Source: Paraescarpia echinospica
Lineage: Eukaryota > Annelida > Polychaeta > Sabellida > Siboglinidae
Direction: 5' to 3'
NCBI GenBank assembly: GCA_020002185.1
Contig: CM034537.1
Span: forward strand, 6,390,465-6,454,464
DNA: 64,000 nt
Below, one piece after another: positions 33,887 to 46,003 of the stretch. The translations under genes and the position numbers were made by a program. Position 1 is the first letter of the stretch. Each line of letters begins with the position of its first letter. The notes under the pieces are model-generated. The model searched no databases. It was not told the DNA's origin and saw only the letters and a list, made by a program, of their open reading frames with translations.

Positions 33887-35356
33887 AGAAAGTCTAGACG
33901 TGGTATTGACGGAAAGCTGTCACTGGCTGATCTACGAAAAATTACATGAGACTCAATTAAGTGAATCAGAACAATGGTTTCAATGATCGCGTCATCAGCC
34001 AGCCTTCCAGAGCTAGTCAGTCGTTTTTTCTGGAAGTGTGCTACAGTGGACTTTCGTTGGCCAGTCACAGGGAGGCGAACAATTATTGAGTAATTCACAC
34101 CATCAGAAGCAGTTATTTCTTAATTTGAAGTGTGACATTACTTCCTAAAATAATATAATGATGATTCACCGAACAAAACCACAAAGGTACTTCTGACCAC
34201 CACAAAAATGTATATTAAATTGAGAAATGAGGCTTTAAAGTTTTCAATGAATAATTTTTGTAACTGTTTTGTTGACGTTTCAGACTAATATTGCAACCTG
34301 CTCTTTTATTCAAGCTATGAACACAACATCTGGTATACATGTACATCAAAGATGTGACTTTCAGATTACTTAATATATAATGACCTTTATGGGAGTATTC
34401 ACAAAACTATAAAAAGATCAGTCAAGTCCTGGCCAAGGTCAAAACTGAATATTGCTACTGAACTTTAGACATACATCCACAAAAAGTCAAGTAAAAATAG
34501 GTTCGATCGGTACTCAAAAGTGAATATTGTTACAATTTTGGACATTACACATAGAAACTGGCAAAAATATTTTGATGGCGGTTTTTGCTACTGTCTCGGC
34601 AAAAACAGGCCAAACCCGGCCGAAAAGATTAGCATCATAGTTTCATCTATTCCAGAAGCGCACTCTGGAGGATACTTTTTAAACATATTCAAAGTGTCTC
34701 ATTAACATATTGGCAACGAATTGTGGGTATTTCTGGTGTATGTTGCTATTCGACTTATCAAAATTTCATGCGTTTTTCCTAGCTGCTCCAGTTTTTGAGA
34801 GAACAAAATGGCATCTGCTGGTCCTAGTCGTTGGTCTGCAGAAGTTGTGTGTCTGTGATGACAGTGATATCGAAGAAAGTGATTCAGACATCGATGTTTA
34901 TGTAATTATATGCGACTTTGTTCGATATTTCGGCTCGACGATTGATGTTGTTGTTGTCAGGGAAACTGGTCGGTCACGCCCATTTTGTAAACAGTATATA
35001 ATAAAACACGATACGAAACGAGTCCCGCACTTTGTATTCCTCATTTCTGCACGATGTCAATACGCTATTTATATTTCAATTAGGACATTGTATGACGATG
35101 TTGTAGTATTAATTCGGGATTTGTAAGTGTTGTAACTTACAGGACTGTCCTGTTGTTCATTTGTTTTGACCGAGGCTACACGGGATGGTAGTGCCGACAT
35201 TTGAGAGCTATATGTGCCTGTGACAAGGCACTCCCATCCCACAGTAAAGAAGTATATTTAATTCTAGCCATCATAATTTAACAATGCAGTTATCACTGTG
35301 TAGGCATTTATCTGCTCTAAGTAAAGTTGTAGCAGTAAAATATTAATAATAAAAAA
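33887..35356. other. unassigned intronic DNA with an ORF and a hairpin
   Basis: An ORF at 34710-35126 (138 codons) contains CDDSDIEESDSDID. A different frame just upstream (ATG at 34808) reads MASAGPSRWSAE, so the two together resemble a frameshifted acidic transposase N-terminus, possibly another piggyBac relic; no TTAA ends were found. At 35182-35195 and 35227-35240 there is a 14-bp inverted repeat (GGGATGGTAGTGCC, one mismatch) with a 31-nt loop. Confidence 0.4.
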
Positions 35357-37401
35357 TGGGCCAAGTGGCCCTGAAGTCCTTTGGACTAATACGTCTATAT
35401 GTGACCCCGGCTGACCAAATGAGTGATAAGTCGGAAAAATTGTAACATTGTTTTCTTACATCCTTGTAAAGGTTTGGTAGGGTGCTTTACACGGCTTCAA
35501 AAACTACGACTGCTACAAAAATTGGCGAAGTTATGGAGCATTGAACATGGTAGGGGTCAAAAAGTGAAAATGAAGAAAACGGCTGAAGTTTTACATTATA
35601 TATGCAAATGGATTGCATAGAAATATTACATGCATAACATTCAAATGTGGCACACAGTATGTAATATGTATGTTGTTGCAATGATACACTGGAAGTACAA
35701 ATGTGCTGCTACAAAGACTTATCAAGTTATGTCAGATTATGTCTTCATGTGTAAAACTAAGAGGACAGATTATTTGAGAGCAAAAGGTAGACTCACTGTT
35801 TGACACAGCTTAAAACCTACAGGCAACTGTCCAGTTTAACAGGGGTCTAGTGGCTTAATGCTGTCTGTTGACACAAGCTACTGCCAGTGACCAATTACAG
35901 ATTAGTCACAGTTTCCATCAAACAATAGCAGGCAGAGAATCTTAGCTCCACAGCTGGGTGTAATACACAACCAGAGCCACCACTGATTCATGGTCAAGTA
36001 GATTAGCTCAATGCACCAACTAAGACAATACACAACATTGTGTGAGCAAGTGTCCAGAGTGAGGCCTAAGCAGTGTCCTCATTGCTGAATAGATCAATTA
36101 AACCTGCCAAGTGGGTGACATTCTGCACAAGTGTTCATTAATCCTTACTCATTATTCAGAACACCAGACTGACCACATACCGAAACAAAGCGAATGTAAT
36201 AGGTGAAGAACAGGCAGTGTTCAAATAGGGGTATTGGTTGAATTGTATTTGTCTCGACGCAAAAGGCTTTATTGTGCCTTCATCGATTCTAAGAAAGCAT
36301 TTGATTTAGTAGACCAGTCCTCCCTGTGGTCTAAGATAATTTCATGCGTTATTAATGGTATTGTGTTGAAAGTTGTATACAACATATACAAAAATGCTAA
36401 ATCATGTATAAATCAGGGCCAGGCTGTGTCAGTCTTCTTCTCATGTGATGTATAGGTATGGCAAGGAGAAAACTTGTGTCCTTTGTTATTTGAAATTCAC
36501 CTGAATCATTTTGAACACTGTTAGTCACAATTATAACGGACTTGACATGGCAGCTGGTGAAATTTACAACAACCTTAGGAATGATGATGTACAAAATGTA
36601 TGTTCTACTATATGCTGATGACACTAGAATGATTCAATCAAATACTGATTTCTTGCTTGTGTATAGCGGAACTATGTCAACTCTTCTAATGGTTGACATT
36701 TGGTTGTTTCAGGTGTCAACTATATTGTGAATCTGTAATTATTAGTCTATATTGATACAATTGATTTACACAGTACCATGTCTACACAAGGCATGGCAAG
36801 CGTAAACAGAACAGTAGAATGCATTTGATATAAATAAAGTGTAGGATATTTCACTCTATAGTTGTCCAGAATATTACTTTTCTATGTTTGTCACCTACAG
36901 TTGACAGAATATTAATTTTCTATGTTTGTCACCTACAGGTTTCTACAGACAATACATCTTTAACCAATAGACACTACAGTCACACCATTTTATAATAATT
37001 AAATGAACATCAAAATAAACACAACTTGCAATTATATAAAATCAATAGTTTTGAAGATACAGTTTAAAAGTGTTAGGCAACTGTTCAGTCTAACAGGGGT
37101 CAAGTGTGTCTGCTCTGCCTGGGTGCTGTGACCAATTAAAGATTAGTCAAGGTCTCAATGGACTGGGCTGTAGAGATTAGTCACACTGCTGACTTTGTGG
37201 CACATTAAACAAAATCTAGTGTTGGGGGTGGTCTCAAGGGCCCTTCTCAAAACCACATCACTAGATAATGTAAAACTTTTGAACTTTGGGGGCCCCTTAG
37301 AATGATTCAATCAAATACAGATTTCTTGTATATAGTGGCAGCACCCTAAGATACATCTATGCAAAATTAGAAAAAAAGTTGCTGAACAGTTTTTGAAAAA
37401 A
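35357..37401 (+). mobile_element. H-family repeat, copy H9
   Basis: Canonical 5' end in an A-run, then the full 5' modules, the RT-bearing module and the TCTATAGTTGTCC module, which carries a local duplication of about 47 bp (36867-36952). The copy lacks its own 3' hairpin: it runs into the A-run at 37395-37401 where H10 starts. Confidence 0.75.
36234..36730 (+). pseudogene. captured reverse-transcriptase fragment in H9
   Basis: 36234-36455 encodes the same RT segment as in H8 (IDSKKAFDLVDQSSLWSK). A second frame at 36542-36730 has MYVLLYADDTRMIQSNTDFL, which contains the YADD catalytic box of reverse transcriptase. The intermediate part (motif Q/GENLSPLLF) is broken by stops. After YADDT the coding sequence continues straight into the H module TAGAATGATTCAATCAAAT, not into RT-like sequence. 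Confidence 0.75.
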
Positions 37402-39771
37402 TGGGCCAAGTGGCCCTGAAGTCCTTTGGACTAATTAATACGTCTATATGTGACCCCGGCTGACCAAATAAGTGATAAGTCGGAAAAATTGTAACATTGT
37501 TTTCTTACATCCTTGTAAAGGTTTGGTAGGGTGCTTTACACGGTTTCAAAAAATATGACTGCTACAAAAATTGGCGAAGTTATAGAGCATTGAACATGAT
37601 AGGGGTCAAAAAGTGAAAATAAAGAAAACGGCTGTTGAAGTTTTATATGCAAATGGATTGTATGGAAATATTACATGGAAATATTACATTCAAATGTGGC
37701 ACACAGTATGTATGTTATGTTGCAACGATACACTGGAAGTACAAATGTGCTGCTACAAAGACTTATCAAGTTATGCCAGATTATGTCTTTATGTGTAAAA
37801 TTAAGAGGACAAATTATATGAGAGCAAAAGGTAGACTCACTGTTTGACACAGTTTAAAACCTACAGGCAACTGTACAGTTTAAGAGGGTTCTAGTGGCTT
37901 AATGCAGTCTGTTGACACAAGCTACTGCCAGTGACCAATTACAGATTAGTTACAGTTTCCATCAAACAATAGCAGGCAGAGAATCTTTGCTCCACAGCTC
38001 GGTGTAATACACAACAAGTGATAAATATATGATACACTTGAAATGCAAATGTGCTGCTACAAAAATGTATAAAGTTATGCCAGATTATGTCTTTATGTAT
38101 AAAATTAAGAGGACAGATTATTTGAGAGCAAAAGGTAGTCTAAAGAAAATGGCTCAGCTGGACGGTGATACTGTTTGAACTTGAAGCCTTTGTCAAACTT
38201 TTGTCTCGACTTCACCGAAGGCAGTGTCCTGCTGTCAGAACTTCGAAGGTGTTAGTCACCTAACTTACAGGTCTTTGTCAGTAAGAATAATGGGATGATA
38301 ATTTACACCAATGTTGTTTCTCGTAGAAGTCATTTTGTGCAATATATTAACATTAGTCGTGCCAATTCAAAAATTAGTGCTATATAATAGTAGTTTGTCA
38401 AAAAGTAAACAAACTCAAAGACAGTTGCAGCTTAGCGTTAGCCTGTTCTCAAATATTTTAATGACATAATGATATATTTCACATAATTATATAGGGAGCT
38501 AATGGAGAGGCCCATCATAATCCATAGCACTACAAAATGAAGTATCTGAAAGTCACACTTCATATATTGAGTGACACATCTCGTACTGTCTTTCTGGACT
38601 GTCGCAATGTCCAATAGTTTCCTATCACAACCCTCGTGTACAATATACCAAAGCTATATATTTCCAACACCACAACATATGTATTATCATTGGATAGGTA
38701 ATTAAATAATCTTTCAGATGAATGCAACTTGTAGCAGCAGAAAATGAAGCATACAAAAGTTACACCGGAAACAATGACATGCATTCTCAAAATGCGATTC
38801 ATTCGAAAATTAGTGCTATATAATAGTAGTTTGTTAAAATGTAAACAAACTCAAAGACAGTTGCAGCTTACTGTCCAACAAGCAGTAGTAGAGAAGTTTT
38901 ATAATAATCCACAAGTGGCTGATCTTCCTTTTATCATTGATGTGATGTTTATTGTGAGCATGGTTATCATACGTAGACAGGTACAGAAAGAAACTGACAT
39001 TTTCTATAAAAAGAACACGTTTGCCTATCAATGGCATGTATTTCCTATTGTTGCCGTTTCTTCATAAATCAAACAACCCTGTAGGTAATTATTAATCAAA
39101 TGTTTTTTGGTGAATCATAGTTACAGATCATTAAGGGTTATGATGGAAGTAAAATGTTTACAAGTTTACTGTGCACTTATTGCACCACGTCTTGCATTTA
39201 GAGGAATAATTATAATAGAAAATAAAATGTTGTGGCACATATTTTTAAATGCATGCATCGATGAGAAACCGGGAATTACTTTTCTGTGGCCTAAGAATAA
39301 CTAATTTAAATTAACTTTCTGCTTATATAAGTGCATAAAATATATATCCATACAAGACACAGACTCCGCATGTGACAGATGTTTTGGGAAGGGAATAGTG
39401 TTTTATTTCTGGTACAAGGTGTTGTGTTTGTTGACCCAAGCCTCTGCCAGTGACCAATTACAGATTAGTCATATTTCCTACCACCAGCCACAGTGACCCA
39501 AGCCTCTGCCAGCAAGCAATTACAGATTAGTCACACATTAACCAGCCAGCCACAGTGAGGTGTGACAGATGTTGTGGGAAAAGGGATTAGTTGAACAAAA
39601 GGACTGGAAGCCTTCTAGAGCTACTGCTACAGTAGACCATTTAGTTAACAAATTTAGCATTTTAGGGGACATTTGGAGCCCTTAGAATTATTGAATTAAC
39701 TACAGATTTCTTGTGTATAGTGGCACTACCATATGGAATGTCTATGCAAAATTTGAGAAAAAGTTTCTTAA

Positions 39772-42479
39772 GGCAATTCGCAGGTGTGAAATTTCCATTT
39801 TTTTTTGCATTTTCAATTAAAATAATTATCTAACTTGCTATTTGAAGCGTTTTTTCCATGGAACTAAAATAATTCATGTAACAAACTGTGTTTATGAGGG
39901 CCTATTGTCTCATTGTCTTCTTTCTACACTAAAACAATCGTAAAATCAAAAATTAGCGGCCGATTCCAACCGTGTTTGCACGCCGCTGGAACAACGATAT
40001 CCGACATGGCGCCCATCGCTAGATAGGATCAATCTATTTATAGAATATTGCATGGTTACACGAATAAACCTTATGATAACCGACGCTCCGCGAACCGAAA
40101 ATGTGACGAGGACCGCTGTGATTGGTCTACACACATCATGTGCTCGCTATCTTCATGCTTATTGGTTAATGCGTGACCTGGTTTTGTGGCCCAGTTCCTT
40201 TGTTGTCATCGTATCGAGTAAGTCATCCCGTGTTTTCATCCAGTTTATTGATAAAAAGAGAAGTATGGTGTATGGAAAGAGAAAGTCGAAGGAATTCTAC
40301 GGTTGTGGGAAAGCTAGCAAACGAAGGCAGCTGAAGTTAGCGAGTCAGGCTCCGGTTTTTGTGAAATGAGAGAAAAGCGGCGCAGAGCAGCTTCGACAGT
40401 TGGACTCGGAGAAGACAGTGCGGTGTCAAGTTCCGATCCGGTAATGGCTACGTTGATCTTCGTCTACGGCTATATAAATAACGATTCTAAACTGTGTTTT
40501 CGTATACCATGGGCAAAGCTTAGTTCATTTACAAGTGTAATAAACAACAATAAGCCCTGTAGGCGCAGTCCCATCTGTAGATGCAGGTATTGTCTAGTAT
40601 AGGCATGGCCATGGGCTTGCCTAGGCCTAACTAAGCCCGGCCCCAGGTACTGCGGCTGTACTGGCTATAGCCCCATGCGAGGGCAGAGGTACTATACTAC
40701 AGTTAATTAGTCATGCATTTACAATTATAGCTGTGCGTATATCAAGTTCACATATGAAGCCACCTCTTATAAACTAGTTCATTTTTATTTCCTACTTTGA
40801 CACTAGTTTATATAAAAAAACGTTGACATTGTTTTATTGGCAGTTGAACATATATGCACATGACTTGTATGCAGTTACAGTTTGAATAACAATATAACTG
40901 TTCTCTCCTTAGGTTGCTCAGCCGTCAACATCGAGGATTTCTGCAACAGAGAAGAAGTTCTGTTACCGGCGCTTGATCGATGAGACTTCCAATGTTGCAA
41001 GGGACCGTGTGGGTGCTGATTCTGATCAGCCATCGACCGTCATTATTCGCACATGTATGCTGGGTGGACTGGTGGAGAACCTGTTGTGCCCGTCGTGTCA
41101 GTGCAGCACCCTTGGGATCCGTGCCATCAGTCGCAGGCTGGGGCTTGTTTGTCAACTTGAGACATTCTGCTCGACGTGCGATGTTGTCGTGACCCAGAAT
41201 GCGAAGGAGTCGCTCCATTCAGTTGTCTGGAGGAAATGTCCCAAGACCGGCTTTGTCGGCCTGTCGCGTGTTGTGTTTGCGATGTGTGCGGCTGTATCAG
41301 AATTTAACTCTGGCGTGCAGGCAACACTGTAGCACGCTTACAACGTGATGGGGATCGCCACAAGCCTTCAGCTGGTGGCATCTGCTGAGAAGGTGGACCT
41401 TCGACGTCGTCAGGTCGAGTCGAGCTCCAAGGAGGCGAGACATGCACGCAGGGTGGCACGTGCGAAGAATGCCAATGCGTCCACGTATGCACCAGGTGCA
41501 TTCTGAGCAATAACACTGCGTAAACATTGCACTGACAGTGACACTTGTTGAATGAACTCTACACATATTGTTGACGTACATCTTATTCAGCACTTGAATG
41601 TACCAACTTTGTTGACCCATACTAAATTATAGTAAATAGGTCATGTCATATAACTAATATTTTCACATTGTGCATTTGACATAGTTTATCAGTAATATTT
41701 GCAAATGTACGTAAACACACAGATAATATGGAAGAAGTGACTAACAAGACTGTTATCTACATATTCATGTTTTTGACAGTTTTGAATTATATTCTACATA
41801 CCCCGAGTATGTCACTAACTGTTTATGTACAGCTAAATGTGATTCTAATTGTGTGTCAGTTGACAGTGGACATTGGATATATATTTCCTGCAGTGTCTAA
41901 TTGATCTAATGAGATCTAATAACATTTTGTTTAGTAAAATGTGCTATGATAGTTTGTTCAAACTTCAACTGCAATTTTCGGACATTTTCATATTTCAACA
42001 ATAAAGTTGCTGAGAATGAGCATATCTCGGTTAATTTTCAATAGAATTGCTTGAAATTGTTGTCAGTATCTGTTGATTGTGTGCTCTAGGGGGCTATGGA
42101 AAGACATTGTTGGAAATATACATACTTTCATTACAACTGTCTCATGAACATGGCTTGATACGGTTTTCATAGCTTAAAATGTATAAAATCTGGGAAAATT
42201 TAAATATTAAAGTTATGTTGTTCCATAGCCCCCTGTAGGTTTATGTATAGCCATCTGCACACTAAATTATACTGAATTTGGACAATCCAATCCAAAGATA
42301 TCTTCCTCCTTAGAATTGCATTTCCAATCCAAGATGGCTGCCGTTTCCATAGTAACGCTCAATAAAAAATCCAAACAAATTATTTTGTGCATACTTTTAT
42401 ATACTTAACATTCCATGAAAATTTCAGCAATGTACATTAAAAAATAGGGAATTATAAAAAAGTGATTTTCCGCCCAGTT
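39772..42479 (+). mobile_element. Kolobok-type (TTAA) DNA transposon relic
   Basis: Bounded by TTAA at 39768-39771 and 42480-42483 inside an H copy. Its left end is GGCAATTCGCAGG; the right end (CCGCCCAGTT) is not a clear inverted match, so ends have decayed or differ. It contains an internally deleted transposase gene related to the one at 60008-61992 and, in its 3' part, a perfect 14-bp inverted repeat AGGGGGCTATGGAA (42088-42101 and 42221-42234). Upstream is a CCAAT-like GTGATTGGTC also present in the intact element. Confidence 0.75.
40366..41507 (+). pseudogene. transposase-derived gene lacking the catalytic core
   Basis: Exon 1 (40366-40440, MREKRRRAASTVGLGEDSAV...) can splice at GTAATG (40441) to an exon after TTCTCTCCTTAG (40912), phase 0. 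The second exon encodes LVENLLCPSC, a Cys-rich N-terminal region (CQLETFCSTC), and then runs directly in frame into TQNAKESLHSVVWRKCPKTG, the C-terminal block of the intact transposase. The whole DDE core is absent. A single TAG at 41330-41332 is followed in frame by 58 more codons resembling the normal basic C-terminus, ending with TGA at 41505-41507. An alternative upstream start at 40264 (MVYGKRKSKEF) is one frame off. It may be a decayed repressor-type derivative. Confidence 0.7.
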
Positions 42480-43117
42480 TTAAGTTTTTGAAAAAATAGG
42501 CAAAATGTGACAATTTACCAGTTTTGGGGTCCTTTTTTGGGGGGTCATTGGGTGCCCTTAGAATGATTCAATGAAATACATATTTCTTGTGTACAGTGAC
42601 ACTACCACATGAAATGTATATGCAAAATTAGAGAAAAAGTTGCTGAACAGTTAAAAAAAAAGACAAAATGTTACATTTTTACCAGTTTTTGGGTCTTTGG
42701 AGGCCCTAGGGAGCCCTTAGAATGATTCAATCAAATACAGATGTCTCGTGCATAGTGGCAGTGCCCCAAGATATGTCTATGCAAAATTTGAGAAAAAGTT
42801 GCTGAACAGTTTCTGAGATACAGCAGCTAACGGCGGATGGCGAACGGCGGACGCAGAGTGATGGCAATAGTCCCTTGACCTTCGGCCAAAGGACTAAAAA
42901 CTGCATTGACACGTTTGAGATATGTGTTGTCGGAAATTGAAGTTACTATCAAAGATCACTCCTAGATTCCACACCAAGGTTGCTGGTGTGATATACCAAT
43001 TCAAAATATGCATTGGAATACCAATAATGATCAATTCAGTATAATTTGCATTTAATTTCAACTTGCTGTCAGTCATCCAGTGGAAGATATCGTGAAGGCA
43101 ATCACTAAGTTGGTTAA

Positions 43118-44789
43118 GGCAATATGGTACCACGAAATCTTTAAAAAAATCAATTTTGAGTTTTCTACAAAAACAAACAAATAAACTGACATTTCACCTG
43201 TTTCATGACAGCTGTATATACTTTTGTTTTTCACCTAATTAATTTTGCATGAGACTTGCTAAAACCACATACTGAAACTTTAAATGTGTTTTTCTCAGCT
43301 TTGATTTTTCCCATTTAGCCTTTATTTTTTATGATATCTCAATAAATATTAGATATCTGTATGAAATTTGGAAGAAATTTTATTTATGCTATACTGCCTG
43401 AGATGAGGCAGAAGAATTAAATGATGTTGAAAATTGTGAATTCTGTGAATAACAGACATGGGCGAGGCTATTTGTTTTCATCGATGGCAGCTTCATTTTA
43501 ACATTAATATGTGACTGCTACTTTTTATTAACCCTACAGGTGGCCACTGGGCCGAATTCGGCCCGTGCGATCAGTGCAAAACTGCTCCCGGCCGATTTTT
43601 GGCCCGATTCAGTATCACTCTTTTCAACAAATTTTTGTTTCCGTCACTAGCAACTGACAGGGGAACGCGAGGTATCATTGGAAAGCTGAATTATTCTTCT
43701 TCCTGTGGCATTTTTATCAATGAGTTGTATCGCGTCATGATTCAGTAATAGCAAATCACAACCAAGCTTTAAAATGTTGTAGTAGTAGATGCCCAAATAT
43801 GGCCGATTTGACTGTTCTGCGTCAGGATTTTACATTCCCATTCATATGGTCTAAACAGGGAAATGGAGGTACCGATGGAAAGCCCAACGATTGGTCTATC
43901 CAAATAAATTTACGTCAACGGTCAACCAATCAGAACATGGCTCTAAAACATCTTCTTGTTGACATTGGTTTCATTCCATCACGACGAAAGTCCGCCATGT
44001 GTTTTTTGTCTCGCTTCGATTATATAAGTTGAATTATTTCAAATGTCCGCGGCAATATGTCAGCAAAATACATGACAGTATTTGTTATTATACTAGCTCA
44101 GAAGGTTACACAGACTTTGGGGGCTGTTTTGAAGTGGATATTATGCAAATTGTTGGCGAGCCGGACATCGCTGTCTTGCACCCGGACATGGGCCGATTCA
44201 AATTAATATAAAAAACTTCTGAGTATATTTCATTAATTTGTTCTGTACTCATTAGCTTATATATATGGCTACATTTCTCTAATTGGACATTGACACATAC
44301 AACCACTCGGAAATTAGCTAGTAGTAGGGTAACAAAAATATTTTTTTGGCATTTATTTTATATAAACTTTAAACAGTTATATCTTCATGATTATTTGATG
44401 TTATGCAAATATCATCACTGCATTCTAATAAAGGGTCTTTTTGCCAACAAAATGATAGCTCAATCATATTTTTGTGATACGTATTAGCGAAGTTGTGATT
44501 TTTTAAAAGCACCCCTATAAAATAGCTCCAAATTCTGTACACCGTGGAAGTTTACCATTGGTCACCTGCAGGGTTAAAGAGTGACATTTGTAGACATATA
44601 TTTCAATACACGCATTTCTACGTTTGAATATGCAAATGAGGCTTACGCAAATGAGATAGGGAGGATAAAATGCATAATTTGCATGACAGATTTCTATACT
44701 AACTATGCTGAAAATGTCCTAAAAATCAATCACTTATTAGCTAAGTTATGGAGCGTTTAATTGAGCCATTTCAGGGGTACCATCTTGCC
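43118..44789. mobile_element. TTAA element (MITE-like) in the L2 LINE
   Basis: Ends GGCAATATGGTACC (left) and GGCAAGATGGTACC (right, reverse complement), with TTAA at 43114-43117 and 44790-44793. About 630 bp of its own sequence has no ORF; the rest is a nested piggyBac-like element. The termini share GGCAA with the left end of the Kolobok relic at 39772, suggesting, not proving, that a Kolobok transposase mobilised it. Confidence 0.9.
43532..44573. mobile_element. piggyBac-like non-autonomous element, nested
   Basis: TTAA at 43528-43531 and 44574-44577; termini CCCTACAGGTGGCCACTGG and CCCTGCAGGTGACCAATGG (reverse complement). Subterminal GGGCCGAATTCGGCCC and GGCCGATTTTTGGCCCG palindromes follow the left end. 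Two short ORFs (43799-44032, 43999-44211) show no transposase core; 44040-44160 (TDFGGCFEVDI) could be an N-terminal remnant. It sits within the TTAA element of the previous entry, within the L2 LINE: three generations of insertion. Confidence 0.88.
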
Positions 44790-45885
44790 TTAAAGGAGCG
44801 ATATGTATCCGGGGTAGCCAACAAAATGTAGATCTGAGTATTATCAGCGTAAAGATAAAGTATAACAGAGCTTAGTGGCGTGGTGTAAAAAGTAAAAACA
44901 AAGGCCCAAAAACAGAACCCTGGGAACACCAAATAAAGTGCAGCTGAAATGCAGTTCCCAATCTGTATAGTTTGGTATCTATCAGTTAGATATGAAGAAA
45001 ACCAGCTTAGAGCTGCGTCAGATATGCTGTACCACTTTAATAAGCATTCAATGAGAATGTTGTGATCAATCTTGACAAAAGCGGCAGAGAGATCTAGCAA
45101 GATAAATGCAGTCACTTTACCATTATTAATGTTCAAGTTAATGTCATTATGAACCTTTAAGAGGGCAGTGTCTGTTGAATGAAACTGTCTATATGCTGAC
45201 TGTGACACATTAGTTAAGACATTTGTCCTAATGTGAGACCTTAGACGACTTGCTACAACCTTTTCTAGTATTTTGGAAATAAAACTGAGATTAGAAATAG
45301 ATCTATAAGTGTTTAGGTCTTGTTTAGACAGAGATGACTTCTTAAGAAGTAGTATGACATGGGCGTATTTGAAATCATCAGGAAAACTGCCAGAGCAAAG
45401 TGATGCGTTTATAATATTAATTTTGTTATAGGTCAAATTAATGTATCGAGACAAGCTTTTAGCAGTATTGTTGGAAATGGATCAAGTGCACAAGATTTAT
45501 TTGGGGAGGACATAATTATTTTCCTAACTTCATCAACTGTTGCAGGTTAAAATGATACAAGTAGAAATTTACTCGTGGAAAGTCCACACTGACATTACTT
45601 AAAGTGTGATGTGGGAAAGCAAAACTAATAATAATGATTTTATTCTTAAAGTGACTAGAGAACGAACCACATAGAGACTTAACTGACACATGATCAGGTA
45701 GCGATGGAGTAGGCCATCTATGTAGAATGTTATTGATGCAATTCCATAACTGACACGGGTTATCGGATTTATTTATGACCATATTTGTATAATAATCTGA
45801 TTTAGCTTTGGCCATTTGTCTGGTACAAAAGTGACATTGCTTAGAATAGCATGACTTGCGCCATACACGCTGTAAATAAAACGAC

Positions 45886-45935
45886 ATGAACAGCCATACA
45901 ACAACAGTATGAACTCTCAACATGAACAGCCTTCA
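45886..45935. repeat. end of a 34-bp minisatellite, cut off by the hAT insertion
   Basis: About one and a half units of the array that continues at 47521 (AACAGCCATACAACAACAG), separated from it by the hAT element and its flanks. Confidence 0.7.
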
Positions 45936-46003
45936 AACATTGTACATTCTCACTTGTATTATAGTTAAACTTGTTTGGTTGTCTTGTATATATATATATA
46001 TGT

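Larger units (their letters stand above)
37402..42895 (+). mobile_element. H-family repeat, copy H10, interrupted by a Kolobok relic
   Basis: A long version with the extra module (38150-39070) also seen in H2, the 3' modules and a regular 3' end at 42895. The Kolobok relic at 39772-42479 interrupts it at a TTAA. The uninterrupted form of that site (ACTTAAGAGTTTTTGAAAAA) is present in H11 at about 52553. ORFs such as 38744-39067 overlap others in the opposite strand and have no recognisable domain. Confidence 0.75.
42901..45885 (-). mobile_element. L2-like LINE ORF2, split by a TTAA element
   Basis: Minus strand, 5' to 3': a linker with RQMAKAKSDYYTNMV and WNCINNILH (45840-45520), then the RT domain (45454-44790) with SNLSFISKILEKVVASRL, LLDLSAAFVKIDHN, WFSSYLTDRYQTIQIGN and LYADNTQIYI, and then, after the insert, LSDCLHDIFHWMTDSKLKLN (43110-42990). 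The frame crosses the insertion without change when the insert and one TTAA are removed. The palm motif is ADN instead of ADD and the GVPQGSVLGPLLF block is shifted, so it is inactive. The 3' part is cut off at the H end near 42900. Confidence 0.9.

Noticed and set aside
34710..35126. 138-codon ORF as a host gene
   Set aside because: It contains a frameshifted acidic transposase-like start; the rest has poor composition and no domain. Kept only as a probable transposon remnant.
38744..39067. 107-codon ORF in H10
   Set aside because: A homologous module in H2 has a different open frame on the other strand and neither shows a domain; treated as H-family filler.
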